Assembly (NCBI RefSeq): GCF_040183065.1
Contig: NC_091117.1
Span: 121,974,226 to 122,038,225, forward strand
DNA from: Periplaneta americana
Lineage: Eukaryota; Arthropoda; Insecta; Blattodea; Blattidae
Reading direction: 5' to 3'
Length of the DNA stretch: 64,000 nt
Part shown: positions 48,344-59,556 of the stretch, piece after piece
Numbering within the stretch: position 1 is the first letter of the stretch
How the letters are laid out: each line of letters begins with the position of its first letter
Translations under genes and position numbers: made by a program
The notes under the pieces: generated by a model
Database searches by the model: none
What the model was told of the DNA's origin: nothing
What the model saw: only the letters and a program-made list of their open reading frames with translations

Positions 48344-48742
48344 AATTGGACGGAGTTACGCAATAATAGACCAAACGACAATTTGAAAAAAAAAAAAAGA
48401 AGAGATATTTGCACAAATCTGTTGATGGCAGACGAATTTTACTCGGAAAAAATCAAGAATGCGATATCTGAATTTTGCTGCTATTTACAAGCAAAAATTC
48501 GTTTATTGCATAAAATCCATTTATTTTTTATTTTGCTTTGAAATATTAATTCATCCACTGGTCTCTTATCAAAAACTGGTTAGCCTTTTTGGTATTATTT
48601 GTGCTATTTTTTGTAACAGTACGAATGTTATAATACTCCTTGCATAAAATGTTTTATAAAAAAAAACAGATTTATTTCAATGGCCAATATCTCGAAACAG
48701 ATTTTTGGCGCTTGGTCTCTTATTGCGTAACTCCGTCCAATT
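48344..48742. mobile_element. 399-bp MITE with about 34-bp TIRs
   Basis: AATTGGACGGAGTTACGCAA then TAATAGACCAAACG at 48344-48377 matches the reverse complement of 48709-48742 at 32 of 34 positions. The interior is AT-rich. No ORF is supported and no target duplication is certain. Confidence 0.85.
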
Positions 48743-50248
48743 TGCAAAGCAACAACTTAAGCATGACTTGTAGCTTGTGGGCCATCTTCCTAAACCCCGC
48801 CTCCACCCTCCTTATTTACCCGGTCATTTATGACCTAATGTTATAAATAAAAACAATGAGCATTAGGTAACTGAGTCACAACCACTTCAAGCAATGCTAG
48901 ATGGCTCAGTGGTGTAATTATATAATTAAATAATAATTAAAAATGAATAATTAAATTATTAAAATACAACCATTTTATCCGTTTTTGGTATAAAGAAAAT
49001 CTTCTAACATGTTTCTTATTTGAAATTATATTTCAATAATTACTTTTTATCATTTTTGTTCAGAGAACATACTTTTGGTGCAACAGTATTCCTTTAACAT
49101 TCTCCTTAAGTGCTATTGTATCAAAATAATTGTAATACTATCATTTGGTTAGAGATCATCTGTTTTTGGTGCAAGGATAATTTTCATTTAACAGGTTTCT
49201 AAATTAGTCTTAAATACATTCTTTAATAAATCACCCCAAACCAATGTCAATATAGCATGGATCGTGTACAAAGATTATTCTTTTTTTAATTTGGTTTTGT
49301 CGACAGAGGCCGTTTTCCCAAAGGTTTTTCTTTTGTTTTCTTTTTTCCTGTTTTTATTTTTTTAAAACTAATACGACACAACACTCATGTCCAGGCTTCG
49401 AGACTTTGGACCCGATACAATAAGTTTACTGTGCTTGTACTATAGGTTGTTGACTCGCTGCAGGTAGTGAAAGGTAAAGCTGTGTTGAGGTAACAACGTT
49501 GCTATTTAGAATAGAGTACGGTAGTATGGGGAAACACAGACATATGTACATTCTGAAAGTAAATATACATTACACAATGACAATGTCAAAATAATGTGAA
49601 AAGCATTTATTCTCCTGTCTTTACAAGCATTTGTGTTTAATTATACACAGTGTTAATGGTGGAAATAAACATGTAGCAATTTTAATTTCTTCATTTATCC
49701 TATTGGTCGTCTTTAGGAAGTGCAGTTACAGTACAGAATTGCAATGTACTACAAGATACATTTTCAGTGTCTCAAACGTAAATCTTTTTCAGTTGTCTAC
49801 CAAACACAGTTTGTACTGTGAAAATGTTCGCTCTACGTCGCATGACTTTATAGGAGCAAAACGAAAAAACTTAACATCATTGCAATCTCTAAGAGACAGT
49901 CCTTTATTCTCGGGTGACTCTATGTCCACTAATTTGCTGTTTATATTACACAATGCTCCATATCCGTTATTTTTACATAAAATTCATTTCCACTTCTGTT
50001 TTACACGTTAAGTAACCGGTGCACTTGGTGTCTCATTAATTCTCTGCGTCATTTCCTCAACTAATTTGAGAGCTTCCGGCATCTCTTGCTCTGATTTTTC
50101 TAACCGTGTAATAGTTTCAGACACCGTTTGAAAATAGGTTTGTATGAAAACCAAATTATTCGTCAGAACCTTCAAATCAAGAGCGTTTTTCTTCGCGTAT
50201 TTCTTGGCATTCGTTCTACAGTACCCACCCACTGCACGCTTTACCACT
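48743..50248. other. AT-rich non-coding stretch
   Basis: No gene. At 49393, AGGCTTCGAGACTTTGGACC matches, inverted, the tRNA-like sequence at 51147-51170. Confidence 0.4.
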
Positions 50249-51220
50249 ATACTCAGCAGTGGCGTAGCGTCAATGTAAGCTAAAAAGCTCAGCTTCCCCA
50301 GTTAATAATAATTTCATAATAAATCTGCAATCTATGGACAAAATTATTTATTAATTTTAATAGAATTATATTTACGCGTATAATATTGTGATGCGGCAGC
50401 TCAGGATGATTTGTGATGCAGCAGTAAACAAGAAGCCTGCACACACCAGCTTCCAAGCAGACTGGTTTCTTACACTCATTCTTCTGTGTAAGCCACCCCG
50501 TAGATTTTCCATCCCTTTCTAACTAAACTACCCTGGTCGCTAGGCTCGCAGAAAGCTAGCTTTGACATTGAAAATAAGTAGTTTCCGAGTTATCCCTTTT
50601 CGTCAGTTGTGTTCAGTTGAAGTGTTAGTGTGCATTGTGCCTGATATAATAAATAATGAGTGAAATAACAGTTCCTGACACTAATTTACTTGAATTTTTA
50701 GGACAATTCTATTATCAAGAGAAAAGTGTGATCTAAAAAACAAATGACCGACTGACTCCCTTTCTGTCAATGAAGGACATAACCAAAAGACAGACGCATA
50801 CTTACTTACTGTATCTATTGACCGTTAATATTGTGATTCCTCTAACTATGACAGGGAGTGAGCTAGTGTTATACTATACGTGTCTATTTGATGTGTAAAC
50901 CGTGAAATCATATTTTACTACGTACCATTTGAGGTCATGCCTTAGTGGTGTTACTTACGAGGTTCCAACCAAACTTCGACTGCTGATTTGACATTGCCTA
51001 CTATTTATTTTAAGACTACATTTTTGTAATACGTTTTCTCATATTGCATGAAAGACAACTTGAATTAGCTTCCCCTGCTCAAAATTTCAAGCTACGCCAC
51101 TGATACTCAGTACGCCGTTATGCGGATTTCCCACTGAACTGCTCTATCGGGTCCGAAGTCTCGAAGCCTGCTCATGTCCAAGGCAGGACTCGAACCCACA
51201 ACTCTTCGGACCAAGCGGTA
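50200..51220 (-). repeat. tRNA-like SINE split by a hAT insertion
   Basis: The minus strand has GGGTTCGAGTCCTGCCTTGG (B-box region, about 51185-51205), then AGCAGTTCAGTGGGAAATCC and TACTGAGTATAGTGGTAAAG across the insertion point. The hAT at 50257-51102 splits it and duplicates ATACTCAG. Confidence 0.5.
50257..51102 (+). mobile_element. 846-bp nonautonomous hAT with perfect 8-bp target duplication
   Basis: TIR CAGTGGCGTAGC at 50257 with GCTACGCCACTG ending at 51102. Flanked by ATACTCAG at 50249-50256 and 51103-51110. The interior holds an ATG at about 50656 starting MSEITVPDTNLLEFLGQFYY, which soon hits a stop. This probably represents the N-terminus of a deleted transposase gene. It has the same end type as the hAT-like terminus at 24.94 kb. 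Confidence 0.9.
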
Positions 51221-54070
51221 GAGACATTTTGTGCCTCCACAGCTTGCACCACTCAGGCTGGCTGTGTTGGCCCCATTGTGTATCATTGTTTATGTAAATA
51301 AAAACAAATTAAAATTGACATTGTACCTAAATATTATTTTAAGAAACACAGGGAACAAATATCGGCAAATGGTAATCATACGAAATCCATTTCATGCACT
51401 TTGCACTTTGTAAGATGTCTCGGGTAACTACTTAGACAATGTAAATAACAATCTCTAGTGAACTGCACGGTGAAATCCTAATTTTTACTCCATTTATATT
51501 TTATTTTTGGTCCAGCAAAAATATTCGTCTTTTGCGAAAACACTCTTAAAAATACGGCATGTTTCATGGACCAAAAAAGAAAAAAAAATGAAACTTTGGT
51601 ATCATCCCACACCACAAACGAGACTGATGTTTGATTGCGTTGCTTTTTTTCATGATCAAATGAAAGTGAAAGATGGAATAATTTTACAAATGCACACGCG
51701 GCGCGGCACATATTAAATATTCGTAAAGTACTCATTTTCGTTACTTGATTACATTTTTGAGCGAACCTCAGTAATGTATACTTATACTTTATTTTGTTCA
51801 CATAAAATACTACTTTTATTGTTAGTATATTTTAATTTTTGGTGAAACTTCGATATGCTTCCAAACCAAGCATGGTAAGATAAACTTACTTAATTATTGA
51901 AATTAACCTAAAAATTATAACAGAGACATTAATTACATAAAATGAATTAACTAATCGAAACCAGTTCATCACAATATATTGAATTACTATAGATTATCTT
52001 TTGTATAATTTTATTATTTGCCTGTAAATTATGATACTTATAAAAAATAAGGAAGTACGAAATAACACAATTAAGAATATCCTTGCTAATTAATTCTAGA
52101 ACTGATTAGAAACATTGTAAGATATTAGTCTGTTGTAAACATTAATCGTGTCCATAATTTTTAACAGCAAAGCAACAATAAATACCAAAATTTTACGAAC
52201 AAAATAGTAATGCAGTTTTTTTGGTGAAATCAAGTAAGAATATTACTTTGTAATTAAATATCAGCAATTTTATTAATTTTGAATGAAATATTCACTTAAC
52301 ACACCATATTAATCACGGTATGGTGAAAGAATCATTCAAATCGGTCAAGTATTTTCTGAGATTACTTCATACAAACTCTCTTTACATATTAATATTGATA
52401 AACGTTTACATACATATAATAGATTATAATGATATCCATATAAAATAATGTTAATTGAATATCTTCCGTTTGTTGTGCAAGGCCGCTTAAACGCAGAGTC
52501 ATTTGTTTTCACTTCTTTGTATGATTAAGGCAGCACTGATATAAAACGCATTGTTATTTTAAAACTCGTATCTCGTTAAATATTGGTTCTATCGAAATGT
52601 TGTATAGAATAAAACTTGTCGGAAACATTTTTACAACAACTTTTCTAAAAAGTTATAATATTTTTCTAAAAAATTAATAAGCGAGATATTTCGATTTGAC
52701 TTCAGGCGCCCTTATAACTCCGCTATTAAAGAAAGTATTTTAAATGTGATATAGTATAATTCTAAGTGAGACCCAACTCCATTTATATACCGTATCAATT
52801 TTCATAAAAATCGGTTCAGCCATTATCGCGTGAAAAGATAACAAACATCCAGACAGACATACAATAGGACACACAAACAAAAATGTAAAAAATGCGATTT
52901 TTGGTCCCAAGATAGTTAATTATACATGTTAACATCAATTATTTAAAAAAAAAAAGGAGTAAATTACCAGAAACATTTTCATTACAGTTTTATTAGTAGT
53001 ATAGATTAATATCTGCCGGCCTAAGCATTGCATGAAATTAGTGTTCTATTCGACATTAAAGTCGACCGAATTGTAGTCCTGACCACTTCGCTTCCTTCCA
53101 ATCCAGATCAAGAAAACAAACGGGTTATCCCTTCTTGCCTCCTATGAGCCCCAACGGCGCGTATACACGGTCAATTTTAAAAACCTCTTTTTGTAAACAA
53201 TATGTAAAATATTGAGGATTATCTCGTCCTTAGTCGGTAGGTAGCTAAATGCAGTCTTATCAAGTTACCTGACAGCATGAGGCTAGGAAATGAATCATAC
53301 TAATAGCAAAACTCGTTAATTCTGTGTGAATTTACAGTAAGTTTTAGCCTAAATGAATATGACCACCAAAGTTTTTATTCTGTTCGATTTCGCGTTACGA
53401 GATGACTTGAGCTGTTTGTTTGTAATAGAGTTCGTGTATATTACGAGTTGAGACATGCAAGCTTAAAAACCATGGTCTGCAATATTTTATTTTACAGTCA
53501 AGTAAACAAAGCCTCAGCCCTCTCAATTCTTACCGGTTGAGTAAAAAAAAAATGTGACAGGGACAGGATCCCTGCATTGTAATTGCGTGAAAGTTATATG
53601 CTCTCAGTTGGGTGTTATTTGATATTTAGATATTAACGTCAAACGTTTAAGCGGACACCTGATAAGCCTACGGATAAAACTGCCCCATTCAGTAGCGTGC
53701 CGTAGTATAAGTGATTTTCGTTCGCAATAATTTTACAATAAGTAGAGTGTTATGTATCCTATATTTTCAAAATTAAAATGAAAAACATTGCATACCCAGA
53801 ACCAAGTAATTATATTGCTAATGTTTATGACTTCATGAAGTGACAGGCGAAAAAAAGGTATGAATTGTGTTGAATTGTGTTCCTAGAGATTCATAACAAA
53901 CATTTAGAAAGTACAAGAACGAGTTGCCGAAACAACAGAAGTCCAATTTCTGTGCGTGTATGCATGCAATTTTGGGAGGATGTTGAAAGTCAAATTGAAA
54001 ACGCACGTTCAATTAAGACGCATGCAGATTTTGTATCTACAGGGTACGCCATGAGGAACATAATCTTCAC
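51221..54070. other. AT-rich ancient repeat, no gene recognised
   Basis: The sequence GGTGAAACTTCGATATGC near 51842 is related to 48172. The segment 52790-52870 (AAAATCGGTTCAGCCATT, CATCCAGACAGACATACAAT) and the TATAGAT end near 53003 resemble widespread insect repeats. A short frame at 53877-54098 is unrecognised. Confidence 0.4.
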
Positions 54071-54472
54071 TACGTATATACTTACTTATGGCTTTTAGAG
54101 AACCCGGAGGTTCACTGCTGCCCTTCATCGGTCCCTATCCTGAGCAAGATTAATACAGTCTCTACAATCATATCTCACCTCCTTCAAATCCATTTTATTA
54201 TTATCCTCTCATCTACGTCTCGGTCTCCCCAAAAAGTCTTTTTCTCTCCGGCCTCCCAGCTAACATTCTATATGCATTTCTGGGTTCTACATGCCCTGCC
54301 CATCTCAAACGTCTGGATTTACTGTTCCTAATTTATTATGTTAGGTGAAGAATGCAATACATGCAGTTCTGCGTTATGTAACTTTTTCCGTTGTCCTGTA
54401 ACTTTATCTCGCTTAGCTCGAAATATTTTCCTAAGCACCTTATTCTCACATATCCTTAACCTCTGTTCTCTC

Positions 54473-55346
54473 TCAAAGTGAGAGTTCAAGTTTCACAAAC
54501 ATACAGAACAACTGGTAATATACTGTTTTATAAATTCTAACTTTCAGCTTTTTCGAGAGCAAATTGGATGACAAAAGCTTCTCAACCGAATAATAACAGG
54601 CATTTTCCATATTTATTCTGCGTTTAATTTCCTCCAGAGTGTCATTTATATTTGTTACTGTTGCTCCAAAATATTTGAATTTTTCCACCTCTTCAAAGGA
54701 TAAATTTCCAATTTTTATATTTTCATTTCGTACAATGTTCTGGTCGCGAGAAATAATTATATATTTTCTCCTAACATATTCACGTCATCCGAATAGATAA
54801 GCACCTGATGTAACCTGTTCAATCCAAACCCTCTCTGTTATCTTGGACTTTCCTAATGGCACACTCTACAGCAATGGTCATCAGCAATCGCCGAAATGTG
54901 CAAAGGGTAAGCGGAGCCGTCCCATGTGCCCCGTCGTGCACAGCAGGAAGAGGTAGAGAGCATACCCGCTAGGAGCTACGAGTGCACCATGGTGCACTGT
55001 GTTCTCCGCGGGTAAGAGACGCTAGCCCCAGGGTGCTCTGTGCTGACGACCGCTGTTCTAGAGCAAAGTTAAAAAGTAAATGTGATAGTCCATCTCCTTG
55101 CTTTAGCCCGCAGTGAATTGGAAAAACGTCAGACAGAAACTGGCCTATACGGACTCTGCTGTATGTTTCACTGAGACACGTTTTAATTAATCCAACTAAT
55201 TTCTTGGGAATACCAATTACAATAAGAATATTATATATAACTTCTCTCTTAACTGAGTCGTATGTCTTTTTTAAATCCATGGATAACTGATGTACTGTAC
55301 CCTTATACTCCCATTTTTTCTCCAATATATGTCGAATAAAAAACAT
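54473..55346 (-). pseudogene. RTE-type reverse transcriptase, broken
   Basis: The minus strand gives FIRHILEKKWEYKGTVHQLS, MDLKKTYDSVKREVIYNILI, then GQFLSDVFPIHCGLKQGDGL and LLFNFALE. These are the fingers and palm of RTE-type LINE polymerases; K in DLKKTYDSV is in place of the common A. After the MITE the frame resumes at CAIRKVQDNREGL. Further downstream are MEKFKYFGATVTNINDTLEE and IKRRINMENACYYSVEKLLS, the connection region. Internal stops and a missing segment around the YADD motif show it is dead. Confidence 0.85.
54869..55055 (-). mobile_element. 187-bp hAT-like MITE inserted in the RTE polymerase
   Basis: The ends (minus strand) are CAGCGGTCGTCAGC and GCTGATGACCATTGCTG. A GTGCACCATGGTGCAC palindrome lies inside. 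The host frame, FALE before and CAIRKVQ after, shows the exact insertion site with a short duplicated TCTA(GA). A second copy lies at 61500-61858. Confidence 0.85.
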
Positions 55347-55430
55347 CTGATCAATATTCGATTTATTACGCCTAAAACCATATTGATGATCCCCAATAAT
55401 TTCATCAACATATAGTTAATCTTCTCAAAA

Positions 55431-55433
<3 letters not shown>

Positions 55434-55510
<77 letters not shown>
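55434..55510. repeat. (CT)n(TA)n microsatellite
   Basis: Compound dinucleotide repeat at the 5' truncation point of the RTE element. Confidence 0.9.
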
Positions 55511-55512
<2 letters not shown>

Positions 55513-55514
55513 TT

Positions 55515-55935
55515 GCTAATAATTGTAACATAACATATAATATATATAGAAAAACTTTAGCTCGCCCCTGAAAGAGTAGAACTCGTGCTCAGGGGCGGAT
55601 TCCTGAATTTAAATTAATAATACAATTTGTCTTATGTCTCCTATACAATTATAGTATATAAATTTACATTTGCAATTTTTCAATTTTTATAAAATCCATA
55701 CATAACTTTTTAAATTTAATACTAGAACTATTAGAATTGACAAGATTAGGATTTTTAAATATAAATTTGTTATATATTCTTGGGCCTAAATTACTAGTAT
55801 GATTAAATACTGTAACAGTGTTGCATTTTGGTTCAAACAATCTTAAAGAATTCAAATTCATACCTTTTGTTTCATAACTATGAGAATACAATTCAAAATT
55901 ATTTCGATTTTTATGTATGAATATTATTAATAGGG
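55515..55935 (-). pseudogene. C-terminal fragment of a CR1-like LINE
   Basis: Minus-strand frame 55891-55664: MYSHSYETKGMNLNSLRLFE, TSNLGPRIYNKFIFKNPNLV and IKFKKLCMDFI. The order (H.Y.T....L, then GP.IYNKL, then FK..L...) fits the C-terminal tail of CR1/Jockey-type LINEs. A CGCCCCTGA/TCAGGGGCG hairpin near 55563-55600 lies in its 3' UTR. The element is bracketed by (TA)n runs. Confidence 0.5.
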
Positions 55936-55938
55936 GTC

Positions 55939-55939
<1 letters not shown>

Positions 55940-55987
<48 letters not shown>
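55940..55987. repeat. (TA)n microsatellite
   Basis: Uninterrupted AT dinucleotides. Confidence 0.9.
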
Positions 55988-55989
<2 letters not shown>

Positions 55990-55991
<2 letters not shown>

Positions 55992-57090
55992 CACAAAATT
56001 GTGGTTGAACATTCCATAGGCACTCGTATTTGCGATAACCTTCAATAAAGTTAATAGTACTTGCTGTAATTTTTAGCTTAAGAAGTCCAACATTATCAAC
56101 TAAAACAATTTCCAGTTTACTCACGGTCACTTAGAACTATCAGCTGCGTGCTACATGCTACTGTTGAACGAAATAATGCACGAGATACTCACCGACAATG
56201 GATAGCTTTCAATTGCCCTGTGTGCTATCACTTTTAGTGGAAAAAGGCATGCACAATTGAATACATTTCTTGCATTGTTGCATGCATTGCTTCCAGGCAA
56301 AGGCCTAAATTTGAAAAAAAAAAAGTGAACCGTGTAGATACACCTTAAGATTATCATTCGATACACCAGGCAAGAAACGTCATGATTCAACAGGAATAAT
56401 GGAAATAGATGAATATGAGAACTTGCTTCAATGATTTAATTCACGCGTGGGATAGGCCTGTGTTTTCAGGAAATGAAATCCTTGGACAATGAGTCGATCT
56501 CTCTTATTCTCCGATACTAGCTGCCCTGCTGTACTGTACACTGGGTGCTTTTAAAAACTAGAAGATTCGCAAAGAAAAGAATAGTAAATGTAACACACAT
56601 AATTTTTTAATCAAACGTTTTTCCGATGTTTACTGCACCATCTTTTCGTTAAAGGTCGCACGGTGAGAGTAAACGAAGTTTTGCAAAATATATTATTAGA
56701 TTTTCGCGGAAATTCACCTTTCAGCATTCTAGGTACGGAAAAGGTGGTTTTTACTATGCCGTCTGTCTACCTATAGCGAATTCTCCTAAATCGATCGTAT
56801 AATAATTTTATTCATATAAATATTTATTCCTTATTTGTGCTGGAATATTTTAAGGTAACAATTTAATGGGTTTTTATTATAAATTATAAGTATACAGTGG
56901 CAATTTAGTCCCAGCCAAATTAAAAAATTGACTTCATAATTATTTATGTAATGTAATAGTACATTATGCAACGAGCCTATAATGATAGGAATTAAGAAAC
57001 GAATATGGATGTTTATGAAACGAGCGCAAGCGAGTTTCATAATTTTCATACGAGTTTCTTAATTACCATTATAGGCGAGTTTCATACGAC
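55990..57090. other. AT-rich, no gene recognised
   Basis: No coding similarity. Short palindromes such as ATGAAACGAGCGCAAGCG with GAGTTTCAT occur near 57015-57045. Confidence 0.4.
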
Positions 57091-57091
57091 T

Positions 57092-57635
57092 TTTTATGCT
57101 CGACCATATTTCTAACTTGAAATTATTCAGATATATACATTTTATTTGTATCTGACAAGATCGGAAGTGACCTTGTTCTAGGTCGTGAATTGTGAGATGT
57201 GCGCAGACGCGAAAGTATTGATTTTTTCCGAGGAACAATGTCATTGACCTTGGTGTAATCCCGTTAAACTTGGTATAACTTTGATTATTGAATTCGACAT
57301 TGAAAAACGAGATGACAAATTGAATTTATTTGAATATTATTTACAATTAACGCTAATTATTATAGTAACAGAACATAATCTTCTGCGACAGTATTGGATT
57401 TCCAGCCTCCGTGACTTTTCGCTAATTCTCTTTCGATTGCATATCCGAAAATAATCGATATTTGCGGTTTTATAACGGTACAAAGCTGACTTGTCATTGG
57501 CTGAACACCTGTAAGCTGAGTTGTCATTGGCTAAAAACACCTGTACTTTAATGAGTAGGTGTACTTTAATGACATGCATTAAAGGACTGCTGCCAGGTGT
57601 ATAATTACTACATTTCGGCATGGTCGAGCATAAAA
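57092..57635 (-). mobile_element. Solo-LTR-like or MITE element with 16-bp inverted ends
   Basis: TTTTATGCTCGACCAT at 57092-57107 and its exact reverse complement at 57620-57635. Taken as TGCTCGACCAT...ATGGTCGAGCA, the ends carry the TG/CA of an LTR. On the minus strand a TATA-like GTTATAAAACC (about 57460) and an AATAAA (about 57325) are placed like an LTR promoter and poly(A) signal. No retroviral or retrotransposon genes adjoin it. It may instead be a MITE. Confidence 0.5.
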
Positions 57636-58252
57636 TAAATTAATAAATGAACTATAAAAGAATACAGTGAAAGAAATAACTGGGAAAAAATATAAGAATT
57701 GCGAACGCTCGATCCACTAACCTCAAGTATATCTGATTAACACGTAAGCCAATAGATTACGGAATGTTTTAAGGTTACAACCCCTTACGTACCTTCTTAC
57801 AACTGTCATAAGAATGAGAATATAATTGAAAAGCTAAAATCTTGAAAGCTGACGTCAATTCGACGTGGTTTTTGGGTGCATATTGATTTATCCGTATATC
57901 TAAATATCAAACTTAGCTTATTTTAAGACAATCCTTTCAAATACAGTATAATGGAAGAATACAATAATTATTGTTATCAGACATTACTCTTCAATGTTAC
58001 TGACATTATCATTAACTTTATATAAATTATTGTCACAGTTCAACATAAATATTAAAAATATGATTTTATTCCTTAATTATAAGTCCTTCAAGCTGCATTC
58101 CCTTAAACATAATAAATTTGGGTCATTCATTCACAGTGTTCTGCCCAAGGGCAGGTCTTTCATTGCAAACCCAACATTCTCCAGTCTTTCCTATTTTCTG
58201 CCTTCCTCTTAGTCTCCGCATATGATCCATATATCTTAATATCGTCTATCAT

Positions 58253-59040
58253 CTAATATATTCTTTTGCCACGAACTCTTCTCCCGTTCACCATTCCTTC
58301 CAGTGCATCCTTCAGAAGACAATTTCTTCTCAACCAGTGACCCAGCCAAATCCTTTTTCTCTTACTGATTAGTTTCAGTATCATTCTTTCTTCACCCACT
58401 CTTTCCAACACAACTTTGTTTCTTATTCTGTCTGTCCACTTCACAATTCTTCTCCATATCCACATTTCAAAAGCTTCCATTCGCTTCTCTTCACTTCGTC
58501 GTAATGTCCATGCTTCTGCTCCATACAATACTACACTCCACACAAAGCACTTCAATAGTCTCTTCCTTAGTTCTTTTTCCAGAGATCCGCAGAAGATGTT
58601 CCTTTCTCTATTAAAAGCTTCGTTTGCCATTGCTATTCTCCTTTTGACTTCTTGGCAGCAGCTCATGTTACTGCTTATAGTACATCCCAAGTATTTGAAG
58701 CTGTCCACTTGATCTACTGCCTCATTTAGGATTCGTAAGTTTACCTTCTATACTTTCCTTCCTATGATCATGGTCTTCGTCTTGTTGACATTTATCTTCA
58801 TTCCATACTGCTCACAGCTGTTGCAGCATATCCCTTAGTATCATCTGCTCTTCTGCTAACAAGGTCATATCATCAGCAAATCTTATGCACATTATTATTC
58901 TTCCTCCTACTATCACTCCTCTCATGTTCTGAAAACAGTTCTCAACTAATTCCTCCAAGTAGGGTAGGTAACAAAGGGCATCCTGGACGTACTCCTTTCC
59001 TGGAAAGACTCATCATGCCATGCAGTTTTTCTTGGGAAAG
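58253..59040 (-). pseudogene. Non-LTR reverse transcriptase C-terminal half
   Basis: From 59040 down: GCPL-like start and EELVENCFQNM, the catalytic FADDMT near 58870, then an open frame 58708-58253 with DSFKYLGCTISSNMSCCQEV, VVLYGAEAWTLRRSEEKRME and RIVKWTDRIRNKVVLERVGE. This is the thumb/connection and C-terminal end of an insect endonuclease/RT LINE. The 456-base C-terminal frame is intact. The N-terminal side is cut by the fold-back Tc1 element at 59044. A near-identical copy of the C-terminus is at 60886-61170. Confidence 0.8.
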
Positions 59041-59084
59041 GTACACTATCTACCAAAATGTTATTGGGCACTGTTTTTGCCCCT

Positions 59085-59330
59085 TTAGAGCCTCATGGTA
59101 CCACCCCTTGTTGCTATAACAGCAGCCACCCTGTCAGGCATGCTCTCCACTAGTTTGTGTAAGATATCCACTGGAATGCGTCGCCATTCCTCTTGCAACT
59201 TGGCACTCAGTTGGACAATGGAAGTTGGCCGCATCTCCCGAGACCTCAATCGCCGGTCCAATTCGTTCCAAAGGTGCTCAATGGGATTGAGATCAGGAGT
59301 CTTTGCAGGCAGTCCAATCGGGGAACATTC
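59085..59330 (-). pseudogene. Tc1 transposase C-terminus, left arm
   Basis: Includes TPDLNPIEHLWNELDRRLRS, with the final catalytic residues of the DDE domain (D in PDLNP and E in IEHLW). It then reads VQLSAKLQEEWRRIPVDILH and SMPDRVAAVIATRGG to a stop. Only the last third of a roughly 340-residue transposase remains. Confidence 0.85.
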
Positions 59331-59369
59331 TTGTCTGCATTCCATTGCATAGTAGCCGCCGAAACATAG

Positions 59370-59515
59370 GGCCAACTTCCATTGTCCAACTGAGTGCCAT
59401 GTTGCAAGAGGAATGGCAACGCATTCTAGTGGATATCCTATACAAACTAGTGGAGAGCATGCCTGACAGGGTGGCTGCTGTTATAGCAACAAGAGGTAGT
59501 ACCACGAGGTTCTGA
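59370..59515 (+). pseudogene. Tc1 transposase C-terminus, right arm
   Basis: The plus strand reads PTSIVQLSAMLQEEWQRILV and LVESMPDRVAAVIATRGSTT, an inverted, shorter and slightly diverged copy of the left arm. It lacks the catalytic DDE part. Confidence 0.85.
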
Positions 59516-59556
59516 AGGGGCAAAAACAGTGCCCATTTACTTTTTGGTAGATAGTG

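Larger units (their letters stand above)
54075..55425 (-). mobile_element. RTE-type LINE, 5'-truncated, interrupted by a hAT MITE
   Basis: The minus-strand element runs from about 55425 to the (ACTT)-type tail at 54075. The polymerase frames are at 55346-55056, then 54868-54800 after the MITE, and 54688-54473. The same 3' end occurs at 33710. Confidence 0.85.
59044..59556. mobile_element. Fold-back (palindromic) Tc1-family element, 513 bp
   Basis: The ends CACTATCTACCAAAA and TTTTGGTAGATAGTG are flanked by TA on both sides. Each arm encodes the same Tc1 transposase C-terminus, in opposite directions: minus strand at 59375-59085 and plus strand at 59370-59515. The element is thus two 3' halves of one transposon joined head to head. 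It is inserted in the LINE at 59040. Confidence 0.9.

Noticed and set aside
49631-50011. 126-codon frame
   Set aside because: No recognisable domain; spans AT-rich repeat and ends beside a SINE.
53877-54098. 73-codon frame as a host exon
   Set aside because: No similarity recognised and no convincing splice sites; it stops in the RTE 3' tail.
55434-55990. CRISPR-like or satellite array
   Set aside because: Only dinucleotide microsatellites; no spacer structure.
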